64,000 nucleotides of DNA from Puniceicoccaceae bacterium 5H. Lineage in GTDB: Bacteria; Verrucomicrobiota; Verrucomicrobiia; Opitutales; Oceanipulchritudinaceae. Position 1 is the first letter of the stretch. Each line of letters begins with the position of its first letter. Position numbers and translations under genes: made by a program. The notes below the pieces were generated by a model. The model was not told the DNA's origin, made no database searches, and saw nothing but the letters and a program-made list of their open reading frames with translations. The stretch covers positions 155,973 through 219,972 of the forward strand of contig WOUP01000005.1 in the NCBI GenBank assembly GCA_009772895.1. Direction: 5' to 3'. This document shows positions 17,240-25,845 of the stretch, one piece after another.

Positions 17240-17596
17240 TTAGTCCAGATCTCGCTCCGCCAGATCGTCTTCGCCCCAGCCAAACAGGTGCCCCAATTCG
17301 TGCAGGTAGGTGCGCTCCACCTCTTCGGCAAAGCCGGTCCCCTCTTCCGCGGCGTAGGCGGCGATGGGCTCCAGAAACAGGTAGATGCGGGAAACGGCGG
17401 GCACGTCGTCCCAATCCGTCGTCTCGCCATCGAACAGGCCCAGCAGGTCGTCCCCAAACTCCGCCGCGATTTCCTCATCCGGTCGATCCGTCAGCAGCAC
17501 GGGGGTGCGCTGGGCGCGCTCACGCAGCGCGTCGGGCAAGGAGGCGAGCGTCTCCGCGACGATACGTTCCGCCAACTGGAGACGCGTTTCGCTCAC
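17240..17596 (-). CDS. Small zincin-like metallopeptidase
   Basis: 118 residues, the usual length of the PF06262-type metallopeptidase family. The zinc motif is HELGHLFGWGEDDL (HExxH plus a downstream acidic ligand), near the C-terminus, preceded by an IYLFLEPI strand. The frame runs directly into the fabF stop region with 13 bases between, so it is probably the last but one gene of the fabG-acpP-fabF transcript. Members are short cytoplasmic proteins whose substrate is not known. Confidence 0.88.
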   Translation of the reverse strand: MSETRLQLAERIVAETLASLPDALRERAQRTPVLLTDRPDEEIAAEFGDDLLGLFDGETTDWDDVPAVSRIYLFLEPIAAYAAEEGTGFAEEVERTYLHELGHLFGWGEDDLAERDLD

Positions 17597-17609
17597 CGCC
17601 GAAAGGGCG

Positions 17610-18869
17610 CTAGTCTTCTAGCTTGCGGAAGACCACGACGCCGTTGTGGCCGCCGAAGCCGAGGTTGCTGGACATGGCCACGCGCACCGGCTGCTCGACC
17701 GCCTGGTTCGGCACATAGTCGAGATCGCAATCGGGATCGGGCGTGGTGTAATTGATCGTCGGCGGAATGATGCCGTCGGTGATCGTCTTGATGCAGGCAA
17801 TGGCTTCGATGCCGCCTGCGGCGCCCAGCAAGTGGCCGGTCATGGACTTGGTGGAGCTGATCTTGAGACGCTTGGCGTCCTCACCCCACACTGCCTTGAT
17901 GGCGAGCGTTTCGCCCTTGTCGTTGTAGGGGGTCGACGTGCCGTGGGCGTTGATGTAGTCCACCTCCTCCGGCTGGAGACCGGCGGATTTGAGCGCGTTC
18001 TGCAGGCACACCTTCAGCCCGGTGCCGTCCGGGTCGGGCGAGGTAATGTGGAACGCGTCGCATGTGGAGGCGTGGCCCAGCAGCTCACAGTAAATCTTCG
18101 CCCCGCGCTTCTGGGCGTGCTCGAGGGTCTCGAGCACGAGCACCCCGGAGCCCTCCCCCATCACAAAGCCGTCGCGGTCCTTGTCGAAGGGGCGGGACGC
18201 CTGCTGCGGCGTGTCGTTAAAGCTGGTGCTCATGGCCTTCATGCTGCAAAAGCCGCCAAAGCCGAGACGCGTCACGCTGGCTTCGGCTCCGCCGGCCAGC
18301 ATCACGTCGGCTTCGCCGAGTTGCAGCATACGCATGGCGTCCGCAATCGAGTGGGTAGCCGTCGCGCAGGCGCTGACGATGCCGTAGTTCGGCCCCTTGA
18401 GGTTGAGGTCGATCGCCACGATGCCGCTCGCCATGTTGGTGATGATCATCGGCACCATGAAGGGCGAGATCTTGCGAGCGCCGCCCTCGAACATGCGGAA
18501 ATTCTGCTTCTCGATCGTGTCGATGCCGCCGATACCGCTGCCGACGAGGCAGCCGATGCGGAACGGATCGAGCCCGGCCGTATCGAGGCCGGCATCCACG
18601 TAGGCCTGCCGGGAGGCTGCCACGGCCAGCTGGGTATAGCGGTCGCGCTTGCGGGACTCCTTCACATCCATGTGGTCGGCGGGGTTGAAGCCTTTGACTT
18701 CGCCCCCCACCTGACACGGCATTTCGGAGACGTCGAAACCTTCGACCCGGCCGATGCCGGAGCGACCGGCCTTCAGCCCGTCCCAGTATTCATCAACGTT
18801 ATTACCGAGCGGGGTCAATGCACCCAGCCCGGTCACCACAATACGTGAATGCTTCGACACAGTGGACAT
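17610..18869 (-). CDS. fabF: 3-oxoacyl-ACP synthase II
   Basis: 419 residues, standard length. The Cys-His-His triad is present: Cys in GIVSACATATHSI, His in INAHGTSTPYND and His in KSMTGHLLGAAGG. It condenses malonyl-ACP with acyl-ACP in fatty acid elongation. It follows acpP and fabG on the same strand, the classical fab gene order, so the substrates and carrier come from the same transcript. It shares the KAS fold with the gene at 35992 but is the orthodox housekeeping copy. Confidence 0.97.
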   Translation of the reverse strand: MSTVSKHSRIVVTGLGALTPLGNNVDEYWDGLKAGRSGIGRVEGFDVSEMPCQVGGEVKGFNPADHMDVKESRKRDRYTQLAVAASRQAYVDAGLDTAGLDPFRIGCLVGSGIGGIDTIEKQNFRMFEGGARKISPFMVPMIITNMASGIVAIDLNLKGPNYGIVSACATATHSIADAMRMLQLGEADVMLAGGAEASVTRLGFGGFCSMKAMSTSFNDTPQQASRPFDKDRDGFVMGEGSGVLVLETLEHAQKRGAKIYCELLGHASTCDAFHITSPDPDGTGLKVCLQNALKSAGLQPEEVDYINAHGTSTPYNDKGETLAIKAVWGEDAKRLKISSTKSMTGHLLGAAGGIEAIACIKTITDGIIPPTINYTTPDPDCDLDYVPNQAVEQPVRVAMSSNLGFGGHNGVVVFRKLED

Positions 18870-18941
18870 GCAAAAAGAGGCCTACTAGAGGCCTCATAAA
18901 GAAAGGGTTATGAGCGGTTTCCCATCCAGGAGGAGGGGAAA

Positions 18942-19196
18942 CTAGGCACTCTTGCTCTTGATGTAGTTGATCACGTCGCCGACGGTCTGCAGCTTTTCAG
19001 CTTCGGACTCCGGGATCTCACCACCAAGCTCATCACTGAATTCATCTTCGAAGGCCATCACCAGCTCGACGACGTCGAGCGAGTCCGCGCCCAGATCTTC
19101 AATGAAGGAAGCTTCAGGAGTGATTTGCTCCTCGTTAACATTCAGTTGCTTGACGATGATGTCTTTGACGCGATCTTCGATGCTCTGGTCTGCCAT
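18942..19196 (-). CDS. acpP: Acyl carrier protein
   Basis: 84 residues, acidic. The phosphopantetheine site is Ser39 in [18 protein letters not shown], the canonical DSL motif, and the rest is the four-helix ACP bundle. It carries growing acyl chains for FabF, FabG, FabZ and the lipid A acyltransferases. It lies between fabG and fabF on the same strand. Confidence 0.98.
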   Translation of the reverse strand: MADQSIEDRVKDIIVKQLNVNEEQITPEASFIEDLGADSLDVVELVMAFEDEFSDELGGEIPESEAEKLQTVGDVINYIKSKSA

Positions 19197-19235
19197 CTTG
19201 ACTTGCGCTAGGGGTTAGAAAAAAGAAGGTTAATT

Positions 19236-19982
19236 TCACATCACCATACCACCGTCAACCGTAAAAGTTTGACCGGTGATATAGCCAGATTCCTCGGAGG
19301 AAAGATACGTAACGAGACGGGAGATATCCTCCACCTTGCCCAAACGGCGAAGCGGAACCTGCTGCACGATAACCTCTTTGGTCTTTTCGTCCAGCACGGA
19401 CGTCATATCCGTCTCAATAAAGCCCGGGCACACCGCATTGGCGGTGATGCCGCGCTTGGCAAATTCGCGGGCGACAGTCTTGGTGAAGCCGAGCATGCCC
19501 GCCTTGGCGGCAGCGTAATTGGCCTGGCCGGCATTGCCCATCTGGCCGACCACGGAGCTGATGTTGATCACGCGGCCCCAGCGGTTGCGGCCCATGGCCG
19601 TCGTCAGCGCACGGGTCCAATAAAAGCAGGAATCGAGGTTGGTGCGGATCACATCGTGCCAGTCCTCGTCCTTCATGCGCATCAAGAGCGTGTCGCGCGT
19701 GATGCCGGCGTTGTTGACGAGGATGTCGATCTTGCCGTGCTCCTTCAGCAGCTCTTCGGCCGCCTGGGCCACCGCTGCGCCGTCGGATACGTCCACCGCA
19801 CGGGCCACGGCGTTGCCCCCGCTGGCGCGGATCGCTTCCGCCGCGCCGCCGCATGAAGATTCGCTCTTGCTGACGCAGATCACCTTCACGCCTTCGCGGG
19901 CCAGCTCTTCCGCAATGGCCTTGCCAATGCCGCGGCCAGCTCCGGTGACCAGCGCCACCCGGTCGGTAAACGTCAAATTCAT
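19236..19982 (-). CDS. fabG: 3-oxoacyl-ACP reductase
   Basis: 248 residues from the ATG at 19982. I chose this start because the SDR fold begins directly (MNLTFTDRVALVTGAGRGIG, the TGxxxGxG NADP site); 12 more residues are open upstream. The catalytic set is visible: NNAGITRD, Ser in INISSVVGQMGN, and Tyr/Lys in YAAAKAGM. It reduces 3-oxoacyl-ACP with NADPH. First gene of the fabG-acpP-fabF run. Confidence 0.96.
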   Translation of the reverse strand: MNLTFTDRVALVTGAGRGIGKAIAEELAREGVKVICVSKSESSCGGAAEAIRASGGNAVARAVDVSDGAAVAQAAEELLKEHGKIDILVNNAGITRDTLLMRMKDEDWHDVIRTNLDSCFYWTRALTTAMGRNRWGRVINISSVVGQMGNAGQANYAAAKAGMLGFTKTVAREFAKRGITANAVCPGFIETDMTSVLDEKTKEVIVQQVPLRRLGKVEDISRLVTYLSSEESGYITGQTFTVDGGMVM

Positions 19983-20031
19983 GGGGCACACTGCGCCAAA
20001 GCCTGCGCAGCTTGGCAAGCCTTATTCCTGG

Positions 20032-20247
20032 CTACTCCTCGTACATCAGCAAGTGAATGTCTCCCGGAGAAAACGGTACCCCCTCCCCATAGTGCCGGGT
20101 CGCCGCGAGCATCAGGTTGTCGTGCAATTCCTCCAGGCTGCTGCCCGAGGTCTTGATCCCGGCGTTGAGACAGTCGGCCTCGTATGTGCCGGCGTCGCGT
20201 TGGCAAACCACTTCGAAAAACAAAGGCGAAAGGGCGGTAGCTGCCAT
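20032..20247 (-). CDS. HicB-like small protein
   Basis: 71 residues, 49 bases upstream of fabG on the same strand. The sequence (FFEVVCQRDAGTYEADCLNAGI, then SSLEELHDNLMLAATRHYG) follows the HicB half-RNase-H pattern: a beta-hairpin with a long loop, then a helix. There is no HicA toxin next to it and no DNA-binding tail, so a toxin-antitoxin role is not supported. Such orphan HicB-like proteins are common and uncharacterised. Confidence 0.65.
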   Translation of the reverse strand: MAATALSPLFFEVVCQRDAGTYEADCLNAGIKTSGSSLEELHDNLMLAATRHYGEGVPFSPGDIHLLMYEE

Positions 20248-20380
20248 TTAGGTAGGGTTTTGGATCCACGCCCCAGACCAGGGGCATACAAGGAGAGACT
20301 GCCAGAATCGCAAAAATGTTCAATAGTGATTGCGAATCTTGACACCGATCCTATTTTCCCGCCATTAAAACGGTCGTTTA

Positions 20381-21418
20381 ATGCTCGTGCTTCGTCGCCC
20401 ATTCTCGTTGCTGATGTCGCTGCTGCCCTGGTGGGTGGCGGGCACACCTGTGCACGCTCAGGACAGCGCCCTGCATTCGCCCTCGCTGATCAGCTTTTAC
20501 TTCGAAAACGACCTGTTTGCCCGCACGGACAAGAACTACACCAATGGCGTGAAGCTGACCTGGGTCTCGCCCGACCTGCCTCCGCCCGAGGACAAGAGCC
20601 AGCCGGTCAACTGGGCGATCTGGATGATGGATCACCTGCCGTGGATCGACCCGGAAGACGCTCTGGACCGGCATGTCGCCTTTTCCTTCGGGCAAAATAT
20701 CTACACGCCGCAGGATATCGAAAGCACCGAAGTGCAGACCGACGACCGTCCCTATGCGGCCTGGCTCTACGGCTCCATCGGGCTGCACCACCGCACGGAA
20801 CGCTGGCTGGACACCTTCGAGATGACCTTTGGCGTCGTCGGCCCGCTCGCCATGGGGGAACAGACGCAAAACCTCGTGCACCGCATCAAGGGCGCCCCGC
20901 GAGCCCGCGGCTGGGACAACCAGATCGACAACGAACCGGGCTTCAACCTCGTATGGGAGCGCAAGTGGCGGCACCCGCTCTACGGCGATCCCGACCGGAT
21001 GAGCATCGAGCTTTTCAACCACCTGGGGTGCTCCGTCGGCAACGTCTTCACCTACGCCAACACGGGCGGTGGCCTGCGAGTGGGCTGGAACATGACCGAA
21101 GACTACGGGGTCGCGATCATCCGCCCGGCGGGCGACGCCAGTGTGCCCGCCACCCGTGCGGACAACGAGCGCTTCAGCCTCTACGTGTTCGGCTCGTTCG
21201 ACACGCGCGGGGTGTTCCGCGACATCACGCTCGACGGCAATACCTTCGAAGAGAGCCACCGCGCCAACAAGGAGCCCGTCGTAACGGACTTCGTCGGCGG
21301 CGTCTCGATGGTCTACGACCAGTGGAAGCTCTCCTACACCCAGATCGTGCGCACCTCGCAGTTCAAGGAAGGCGGGCAGCACGCCTTCGGCTCCGTCAAC
21401 CTGTCGTTTACGTATTGA
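20381..21418 (+). CDS. LpxR-family lipid A 3'-O-deacylase-like outer-membrane protein
   Basis: 345 residues with a signal peptide ending PVHA. The mature N-terminus has the LpxR/DUF2219 signature SFYFENDLFARTDKNYTNGV, in which the Asn-Asp pair and the Thr contribute to the active site and calcium binding in LpxR. The MTFGVVGPLAMGEQTQNLVH segment and RGWDNQIDNEPGFNL complete the pattern. The protein ends LSFTY, a C-terminal aromatic suitable for barrel assembly. LpxR removes the 3'-acyloxyacyl chain of lipid A in the outer membrane. The family is firm; lipid A as the actual substrate here is inference. Confidence 0.85.
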   Translation: MLVLRRPFSLLMSLLPWWVAGTPVHAQDSALHSPSLISFYFENDLFARTDKNYTNGVKLTWVSPDLPPPEDKSQPVNWAIWMMDHLPWIDPEDALDRHVAFSFGQNIYTPQDIESTEVQTDDRPYAAWLYGSIGLHHRTERWLDTFEMTFGVVGPLAMGEQTQNLVHRIKGAPRARGWDNQIDNEPGFNLVWERKWRHPLYGDPDRMSIELFNHLGCSVGNVFTYANTGGGLRVGWNMTEDYGVAIIRPAGDASVPATRADNERFSLYVFGSFDTRGVFRDITLDGNTFEESHRANKEPVVTDFVGGVSMVYDQWKLSYTQIVRTSQFKEGGQHAFGSVNLSFTY

Positions 21419-21492
21419 AGATGGACCAAGACACCGCGACCGGGCCACACTCCGGCTTGACAAAGCCTCTGGGGCTTTCAGCCTGCCGGGCT

Positions 21493-21915
21493 ATGGCCAT
21501 TCCCCTTCTGCTGGTCGATGACAACAACCGCTACGCGAAGCTGCTGACGGATTACTTCGCGCCGCGCGGGTTTACCCTGGAACGGGCGACCAGTGGCGAA
21601 GAGGGCCTCGAGAAGTTCCGCGCCCACGCGCCCGACCACTTTGCCGCCGTCATCACGGACATCACGATGGAGACGCGCCTGGCGGGCTACTGGATGGTGC
21701 GCCGCCTGCGCCGCGCGGGCTACAAGGGCACGATCATGGTCGCCAGCACGGCCTTCAACGAGATCCCGATCATCGACCTGCACCGCGCCCTCTACCGAGG
21801 CCTGGACGTGCAGTTCCTCATCCCCAAGCGCGAGCTGAAGGAAGGGCGCCCCTACTTCTACCCGCTCGGCTTCTTCAAGGCCCCGCTGACCGAATGGCGT
21901 CCTGAAGACGCCTAG
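21493..21915 (+). CDS. Single-domain response regulator (receiver)
   Basis: 140 residues from the ATG at 21493, where the receiver begins (MAIPLLLVDDNNRYAKLLTDYF); an in-frame ATG at 21421 is possible. The acidic pair is in VDDN and the phospho-Asp in AVITDITMET, and Thr-type residues follow in IMVASTAFNE. In place of the canonical KPF, the end reads LIPKRELKEGRPYF. There is no output domain, so it probably relays phosphate or binds a partner. It follows the LpxR-like gene by 74 bases and is convergent with the Nudix gene. Confidence 0.8.
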   Translation: MAIPLLLVDDNNRYAKLLTDYFAPRGFTLERATSGEEGLEKFRAHAPDHFAAVITDITMETRLAGYWMVRRLRRAGYKGTIMVASTAFNEIPIIDLHRALYRGLDVQFLIPKRELKEGRPYFYPLGFFKAPLTEWRPEDA

Positions 21916-21927
21916 CGAAAGACGCGA

Positions 21928-22398
21928 CTAGTTGCAGTCGCCCAGATACAGGGTCGGCACCTCGATGCCCTCGAGCGTAAAATACTGCTTGATCACCGCC
22001 GGATAAAACGGCACGGCCTGGATGTTTTCGAGCGCGAGCCAGGCCACCCCGATCTGGTGGTTGTCGCACTCGTGGCCGATGCAGACCGCATGCGGATCCG
22101 TAATGTGGCAGCGGAAGACGTGCTCGAGTTGGTGAAAGCCGGAGTGGCTCTTGGAAAAGCGGTGGTTACGGCCGATGTATTCGCGCACGTAGAGCAGGCG
22201 GTCGACCTCGACCTCCACGCCCACTTCTTCGAGGCATTCGCGCTTGACCGCATCTTCCAACGTTTCACCCGGCTGTTGGCCCCCGCCGGGCAGGATGTAA
22301 TAGACGCCGCGCCAGTCCCGCATCTTGGTCGCCAGCAATTTGCCATCGTGGATGATGACGGCGCGGGCGGCGGAACGAATCTGTTTTATGCGGGACAT
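21928..22398 (-). CDS. Nudix hydrolase
   Basis: 156 residues from the ATG at 22398, where MSRIKQIRSAARAVIIHDGK opens the fold; the longer frame upstream runs antisense to the next gene. The Nudix box is complete: GGQQPGETLEDAVKREC followed by LEEVGV (G-x5-E-x7-RE-x2-EE-x-GU). Members hydrolyse nucleoside diphosphates linked to another group, with magnesium. The substrate cannot be inferred. Convergent with the receiver gene. Confidence 0.92.
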   Translation of the reverse strand: MSRIKQIRSAARAVIIHDGKLLATKMRDWRGVYYILPGGGQQPGETLEDAVKRECLEEVGVEVEVDRLLYVREYIGRNHRFSKSHSGFHQLEHVFRCHITDPHAVCIGHECDNHQIGVAWLALENIQAVPFYPAVIKQYFTLEGIEVPTLYLGDCN

Positions 22399-22517
22399 TA
22401 AGCGCACAATCCGTAAAGCAGCCGTGGCCCTGGTGGCAAGCTCCCAGATGAGGCAACTCCCGCAGCACAAGCGTAGGGCGCTGCTTGCACTGCGTCCGGT
22501 TCGGTGTTTGTTGCCCC

Positions 22518-23141
22518 ATGAGCGTGCATTGGGAGAAACGCTACCAGGCAGGCCACCACCCATGGGACAAGGGCCAACCGGCACCGCCCCTGGTCGAAGC
22601 CCTGCAGACCTTGCGCCCAACGGGCCGTATCCTCGTGCCGGGCTGCGGCAAGGGCCATGACGCGCGCGCCCTGGCAGGCCCCGGCAACCAGGTGTGGGGC
22701 GTGGACCTGGCCCCGTCGGCCGTACAGGCTGCCCGCCAGCAAACACGCCCCGGCGGCAGTCTCGCCTTTCACCAGGGTGACGTTTTGAACCAGACGCCGG
22801 GTGACCTGGGGCGCTTCGACTGGATCGTCGAGCATACGTGCTTCTGCGCCATCCCGCCCCGCGAGCGTTCCCATTACGTGCGCCAAATGGCCCACCTGTT
22901 GCGACCGGGCGGCTGCTTGCTCGGCATCTTTTTCCTCTATCCACCCGCGGTCTCCGGGCCGCCTTTCGGCGCACTGCCGCAGGAGGTGGATCAGCTCTTC
23001 CGTCCGTTTTTCCATCTCGAACGCCGATGGTCTCCCGGCACCTCATTCGCCGGGCGCGAAGGCGCGGAGGAGGTACGCCTCTACCGGCGCCCCACTGCTT
23101 TTTTATCGCCGCACTACCGCTCCTGCGCCAAGCTACGGTGA
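22518..23141 (+). CDS. SAM-dependent methyltransferase, thiopurine S-methyltransferase family
   Basis: 207 residues from the ATG at 22518. MSVHWEKRYQAGHHPWDKG is typical of the TPMT family, followed by the SAM-binding motif ILVPGCGKGHDARAL and WGVDLAPSAVQAA, then CFCAIPPRERSHYVRQMAHLL. Such enzymes methylate thiols or chalcogens such as selenium or tellurium. Its stop codon overlaps a possible GTG start of the downstream ArsR-type regulator, suggesting one transcript. The substrate is unknown. Confidence 0.88.
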   Translation: MSVHWEKRYQAGHHPWDKGQPAPPLVEALQTLRPTGRILVPGCGKGHDARALAGPGNQVWGVDLAPSAVQAARQQTRPGGSLAFHQGDVLNQTPGDLGRFDWIVEHTCFCAIPPRERSHYVRQMAHLLRPGGCLLGIFFLYPPAVSGPPFGALPQEVDQLFRPFFHLERRWSPGTSFAGREGAEEVRLYRRPTAFLSPHYRSCAKLR

Positions 23142-23155
23142 GGAATTGCTCGACC

Positions 23156-23560
23156 ATGCAGATCACCGGATATTTCCGCTGCTTCAGCGAACCCACCCGG
23201 CTGCGCATCCTCAACCTGCTGCGCCACGGGCCCCTGTGCGTCTGCCATATTCAGGAGATTCTGGGCGAGCCCCAGGCCAAGGTCTCCAAGCAACTCTCCT
23301 ATCTCAAGCAATACGAACTCGTCGCCTCGCGGCGTCATTATAACTGGACGATTTACAGCTTGCCGGAGCCCCTGCCGCCCTGCGTGGAGCAAATCCTGGC
23401 CCTGCTGGAGCAGGAGCCCGACTGCGAGCGAGTGCTGTTGCCCGATACGCAGCAGCGTGAGGCGTTGCTGGAACGGCTTTCGGCGGCGGCCGAACCGGGC
23501 GAACCCCTGCAGTCTCTCATCTCCTGCGGCCTCATTGGCTGCGAGCGAGATGGGATTTGA
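23156..23560 (+). CDS. ArsR-family transcriptional regulator
   Basis: 134 residues from the ATG at 23156; an in-frame GTG at 23138 overlaps the previous stop codon. The winged helix is clear: FSEPTRLRILNLLRHGPLCVC then QAKVSKQLSYLKQYELVASRR. Cys28 and Cys30 (LCVC) form the CxC pair used in ArsR and CadC to sense arsenite or cadmium. More cysteines sit in the tail (SCGLIGCERDG). Coupling with a TPMT-type methyltransferase fits metalloid or thiol detoxification, but that is inference. Confidence 0.88.
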   Translation: MQITGYFRCFSEPTRLRILNLLRHGPLCVCHIQEILGEPQAKVSKQLSYLKQYELVASRRHYNWTIYSLPEPLPPCVEQILALLEQEPDCERVLLPDTQQREALLERLSAAAEPGEPLQSLISCGLIGCERDGI

Positions 23561-23730
23561 TGCCTTTCCTTGCCTGGGGAGCCCAAATCCATGCCTGAAG
23601 CCACGATAAGCTTGCGCTTGAATACAAACACACGTTTGATTTATCGAAGAAGTTGATCTATCTAGATGTCATGCGAACCGAATTGTCTACCACACCTGCC
23701 CCCTCCAGCCCATCGGCTGCCGGTGCAGGG

Positions 23731-24291
23731 CTAGAGGGCGCGTTCCCAAATGAACGCGTTGGGCTGGTCGCGCCCTTTGCCCAACTGGCGGCGCAGCTCC
23801 CAGCCCGGCCAACGCAGGTCCGTCTCGCCGGGCGCCTCCATGACGACTTGGGGGTCGTGCCCCTCCAGCATGCGCTCGAGCGCCTGCAGCACGGCGTCGG
23901 GCCGGTCGCGCCAGAGCGCGTAGGGCGGGTCGACAAAGACGAGGTCGATCCGGTCCGCCCCTTGAAAACCAAGGGCATCGCCTTCCACCACGACGCCAAT
24001 TTCGGTTACCATGCGCTGGAGGCTGCGGGCAACGGCAGCCACATTGGCTTTGAGCATGCTACTGGTGCGACGATGACGCTCGACCCAATAGCAGAAGGCC
24101 GCCCCGCGCGAGACCGCCTCCAGGCCGTAAGCGCCGGAACCGGCAAAAAGGTCGAGCACGTGCGCGTCTTCCACCGCCGGGCCGAGGCTGGAGAAGACGG
24201 CCTCCCGCATCCGATCGGTCGCCGGTCGCAAACCTTCACCCTGCCCCACTTTGAGGGGGATTCCTCGCGCGATGCCTCCGGTAATCCGCAT
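23731..24291 (-). CDS. rsmD: 16S rRNA (guanine966-N2)-methyltransferase RsmD
   Basis: 186 residues. MRITGGIARGIPLKV, the RPATDRMREAVFSSLG segment, VLDLFAGSGAYGLEAVSRGA (SAM binding) and DLVFVDPPYALW (catalytic DPPY) are the RsmD signature in the right order. The enzyme methylates G966 of 16S rRNA on the assembled small subunit. The gene stands apart from the neighbouring Mla operon and is transcribed the other way. Confidence 0.94.
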   Translation of the reverse strand: MRITGGIARGIPLKVGQGEGLRPATDRMREAVFSSLGPAVEDAHVLDLFAGSGAYGLEAVSRGAAFCYWVERHRRTSSMLKANVAAVARSLQRMVTEIGVVVEGDALGFQGADRIDLVFVDPPYALWRDRPDAVLQALERMLEGHDPQVVMEAPGETDLRWPGWELRRQLGKGRDQPNAFIWERAL

Positions 24292-24408
24292 GACCTCAAC
24301 CTTACAGCGGAGGGCCCGGCCCCAGGCAAAGTAAATTCTGCTTTATCTGTGCTCCCTTCTGGTGTTTGTTCTCCCCTTCGTTTTTCGCTGAACGCTTCGC
24401 TCTAACTG

Positions 24409-25839
24409 ATGAGACTAGCCCGCACATGGAGCCGGCTCGGTCTGCTCTGCCTGTTGGCGGCACCCTTGATGGCCCAGGAAGAGGCTGATTCCTTCAACCT
24501 CTGGCCACTGCTTACCTACCGCCCGGAGGACCACTGGGGCCGGCCTGCCACCACGACCGCCGCCGGGCCCTTCTGGCTGGGCCAGCGGTGGGAGGATCGC
24601 CATGTCTATGGCTTCCGCCCCATCACGCTGACCTATCAGCCGCTCGACCTGCCGGAAGACATCGACTTTCACCTACTCTACCCGATCTTCAACTATCACG
24701 AGAGCGGAGACATGGTGTATTGGGACGTCTACAGCCTGATCCGCTACCGTCACGATAGCGGCAGCGACATCACCGATTTTCAGGCCTTCCCCTTCCTCTT
24801 TTACTTCGACAGTCCCAATCCGGAGGCCAATTACGCCGCCTTCTGGCCCGTCGGAGGCACGCTGAAGAATTTCTTCGGGCGCGACCGCGTCGACTTCGCG
24901 GCCTGGCCGCTCTACGTCCGCACGCGCAACGAAGAGGCGGTGCGCTATTCGGTACCGTGGCCCTTCGTGCAGTATCTGACCGGCCCCGAAAGCCGCGGCG
25001 CCGCCCTCTGGCCCCTCTACGGGCACTTCGAGAAGGACGACGACTATGCGCGTACCTTCGCGGCCTGGCCGATCTATTACGACGTCTACCGGGATTTGGA
25101 CGAGCCCCAGCCGCGCCATGACTTCGGCGTGCTGCCCTTTTACGCCCGCTCGACCGACGCGGGTCTCAAGAGCGAGACCTTCGGCTGGCCTTTCTTTGGC
25201 TACACCAAGGAGTGGGAGCCCCGCCCGACCTACAACGAGACGCGCTACTTCTGGCCGCTCTTCGTACAGGGCGAAGGCGAAGAGAAATTCATCAACCGCT
25301 GGATGCCGTTCTACACCCACGAGGGCAAGGGCCTGCACAAAAAGAAGTGGTATATGTGGCCCATCCTCAAGCGCAGCGAGCGCTACGAGGAGCCCATGAC
25401 GATCGACCGCGATCAGCTGCTCTACTTTCTCTGGTGGGACGAACGCCGCTCCACCGCCAGCTGGGAATCGCGCAAGACCTTCCTCTGGCCGCTCTTCGGC
25501 TATTGGGACGACGGGCAGGAAGCTCGCCAGATCCAGCTGCTCGACCCTCTGGGCGGCCTCTTCCCCAATAACTCCACCATGCGCGACGCGTGGGGTAACC
25601 TTTTCGCCATTTACCGCTACGACCGGCGGGGCGACAGCCAGGAGCACTCCGTGCTCTGGAATCTCGTGAACTGGAAACGGGCCGAGGGCGAGACCCTCAA
25701 TCTCGAAATCGGCCCCCTCTTCGACTATGAACGCGCGGAAGAACACGCGACGGGTGACTGGGAAGTGCTCTGGGGGCTGGTCGGCCGCCACGGCGCCGAA
25801 GAGGACCGCCGCTGGGAGTTTTTCTGGAAAGACTTCTAG
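24409..25839 (+). CDS. Secreted WP-repeat protein, first gene of the mla operon
   Basis: 476 residues with a signal peptide (MRLARTWSRLGLLCLLAAPLMA). The mature protein is an irregular array of about 14 aromatic units of the form (A/L/F/G)WP(L/F/I)(Y/F)xxx, e.g. NLWPLL, AWPLYVR, PWPFVQY, LWPLYGHF, AWPIYYD, GWPFFGY, FWPLFVQ and LWPLFGY, spaced about 20-35 residues apart and separated by charged turns. It ends RRWEFFWKDF with a C-terminal Phe. That suggests repeating beta-strands, possibly an outer-membrane barrel, without certainty. The mlaE start is 6 bases after its stop, so it probably works with the Mla/MCE lipid transporter. No known family is recognised. Confidence 0.8.
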   Translation: MRLARTWSRLGLLCLLAAPLMAQEEADSFNLWPLLTYRPEDHWGRPATTTAAGPFWLGQRWEDRHVYGFRPITLTYQPLDLPEDIDFHLLYPIFNYHESGDMVYWDVYSLIRYRHDSGSDITDFQAFPFLFYFDSPNPEANYAAFWPVGGTLKNFFGRDRVDFAAWPLYVRTRNEEAVRYSVPWPFVQYLTGPESRGAALWPLYGHFEKDDDYARTFAAWPIYYDVYRDLDEPQPRHDFGVLPFYARSTDAGLKSETFGWPFFGYTKEWEPRPTYNETRYFWPLFVQGEGEEKFINRWMPFYTHEGKGLHKKKWYMWPILKRSERYEEPMTIDRDQLLYFLWWDERRSTASWESRKTFLWPLFGYWDDGQEARQIQLLDPLGGLFPNNSTMRDAWGNLFAIYRYDRRGDSQEHSVLWNLVNWKRAEGETLNLEIGPLFDYERAEEHATGDWEVLWGLVGRHGAEEDRRWEFFWKDF

Positions 25840-25845
25840 AATGTC

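Noticed and set aside
20032..20247. HicAB toxin-antitoxin system
   Set aside because: Only a HicB-like protein is present; no HicA and no DNA-binding tail.
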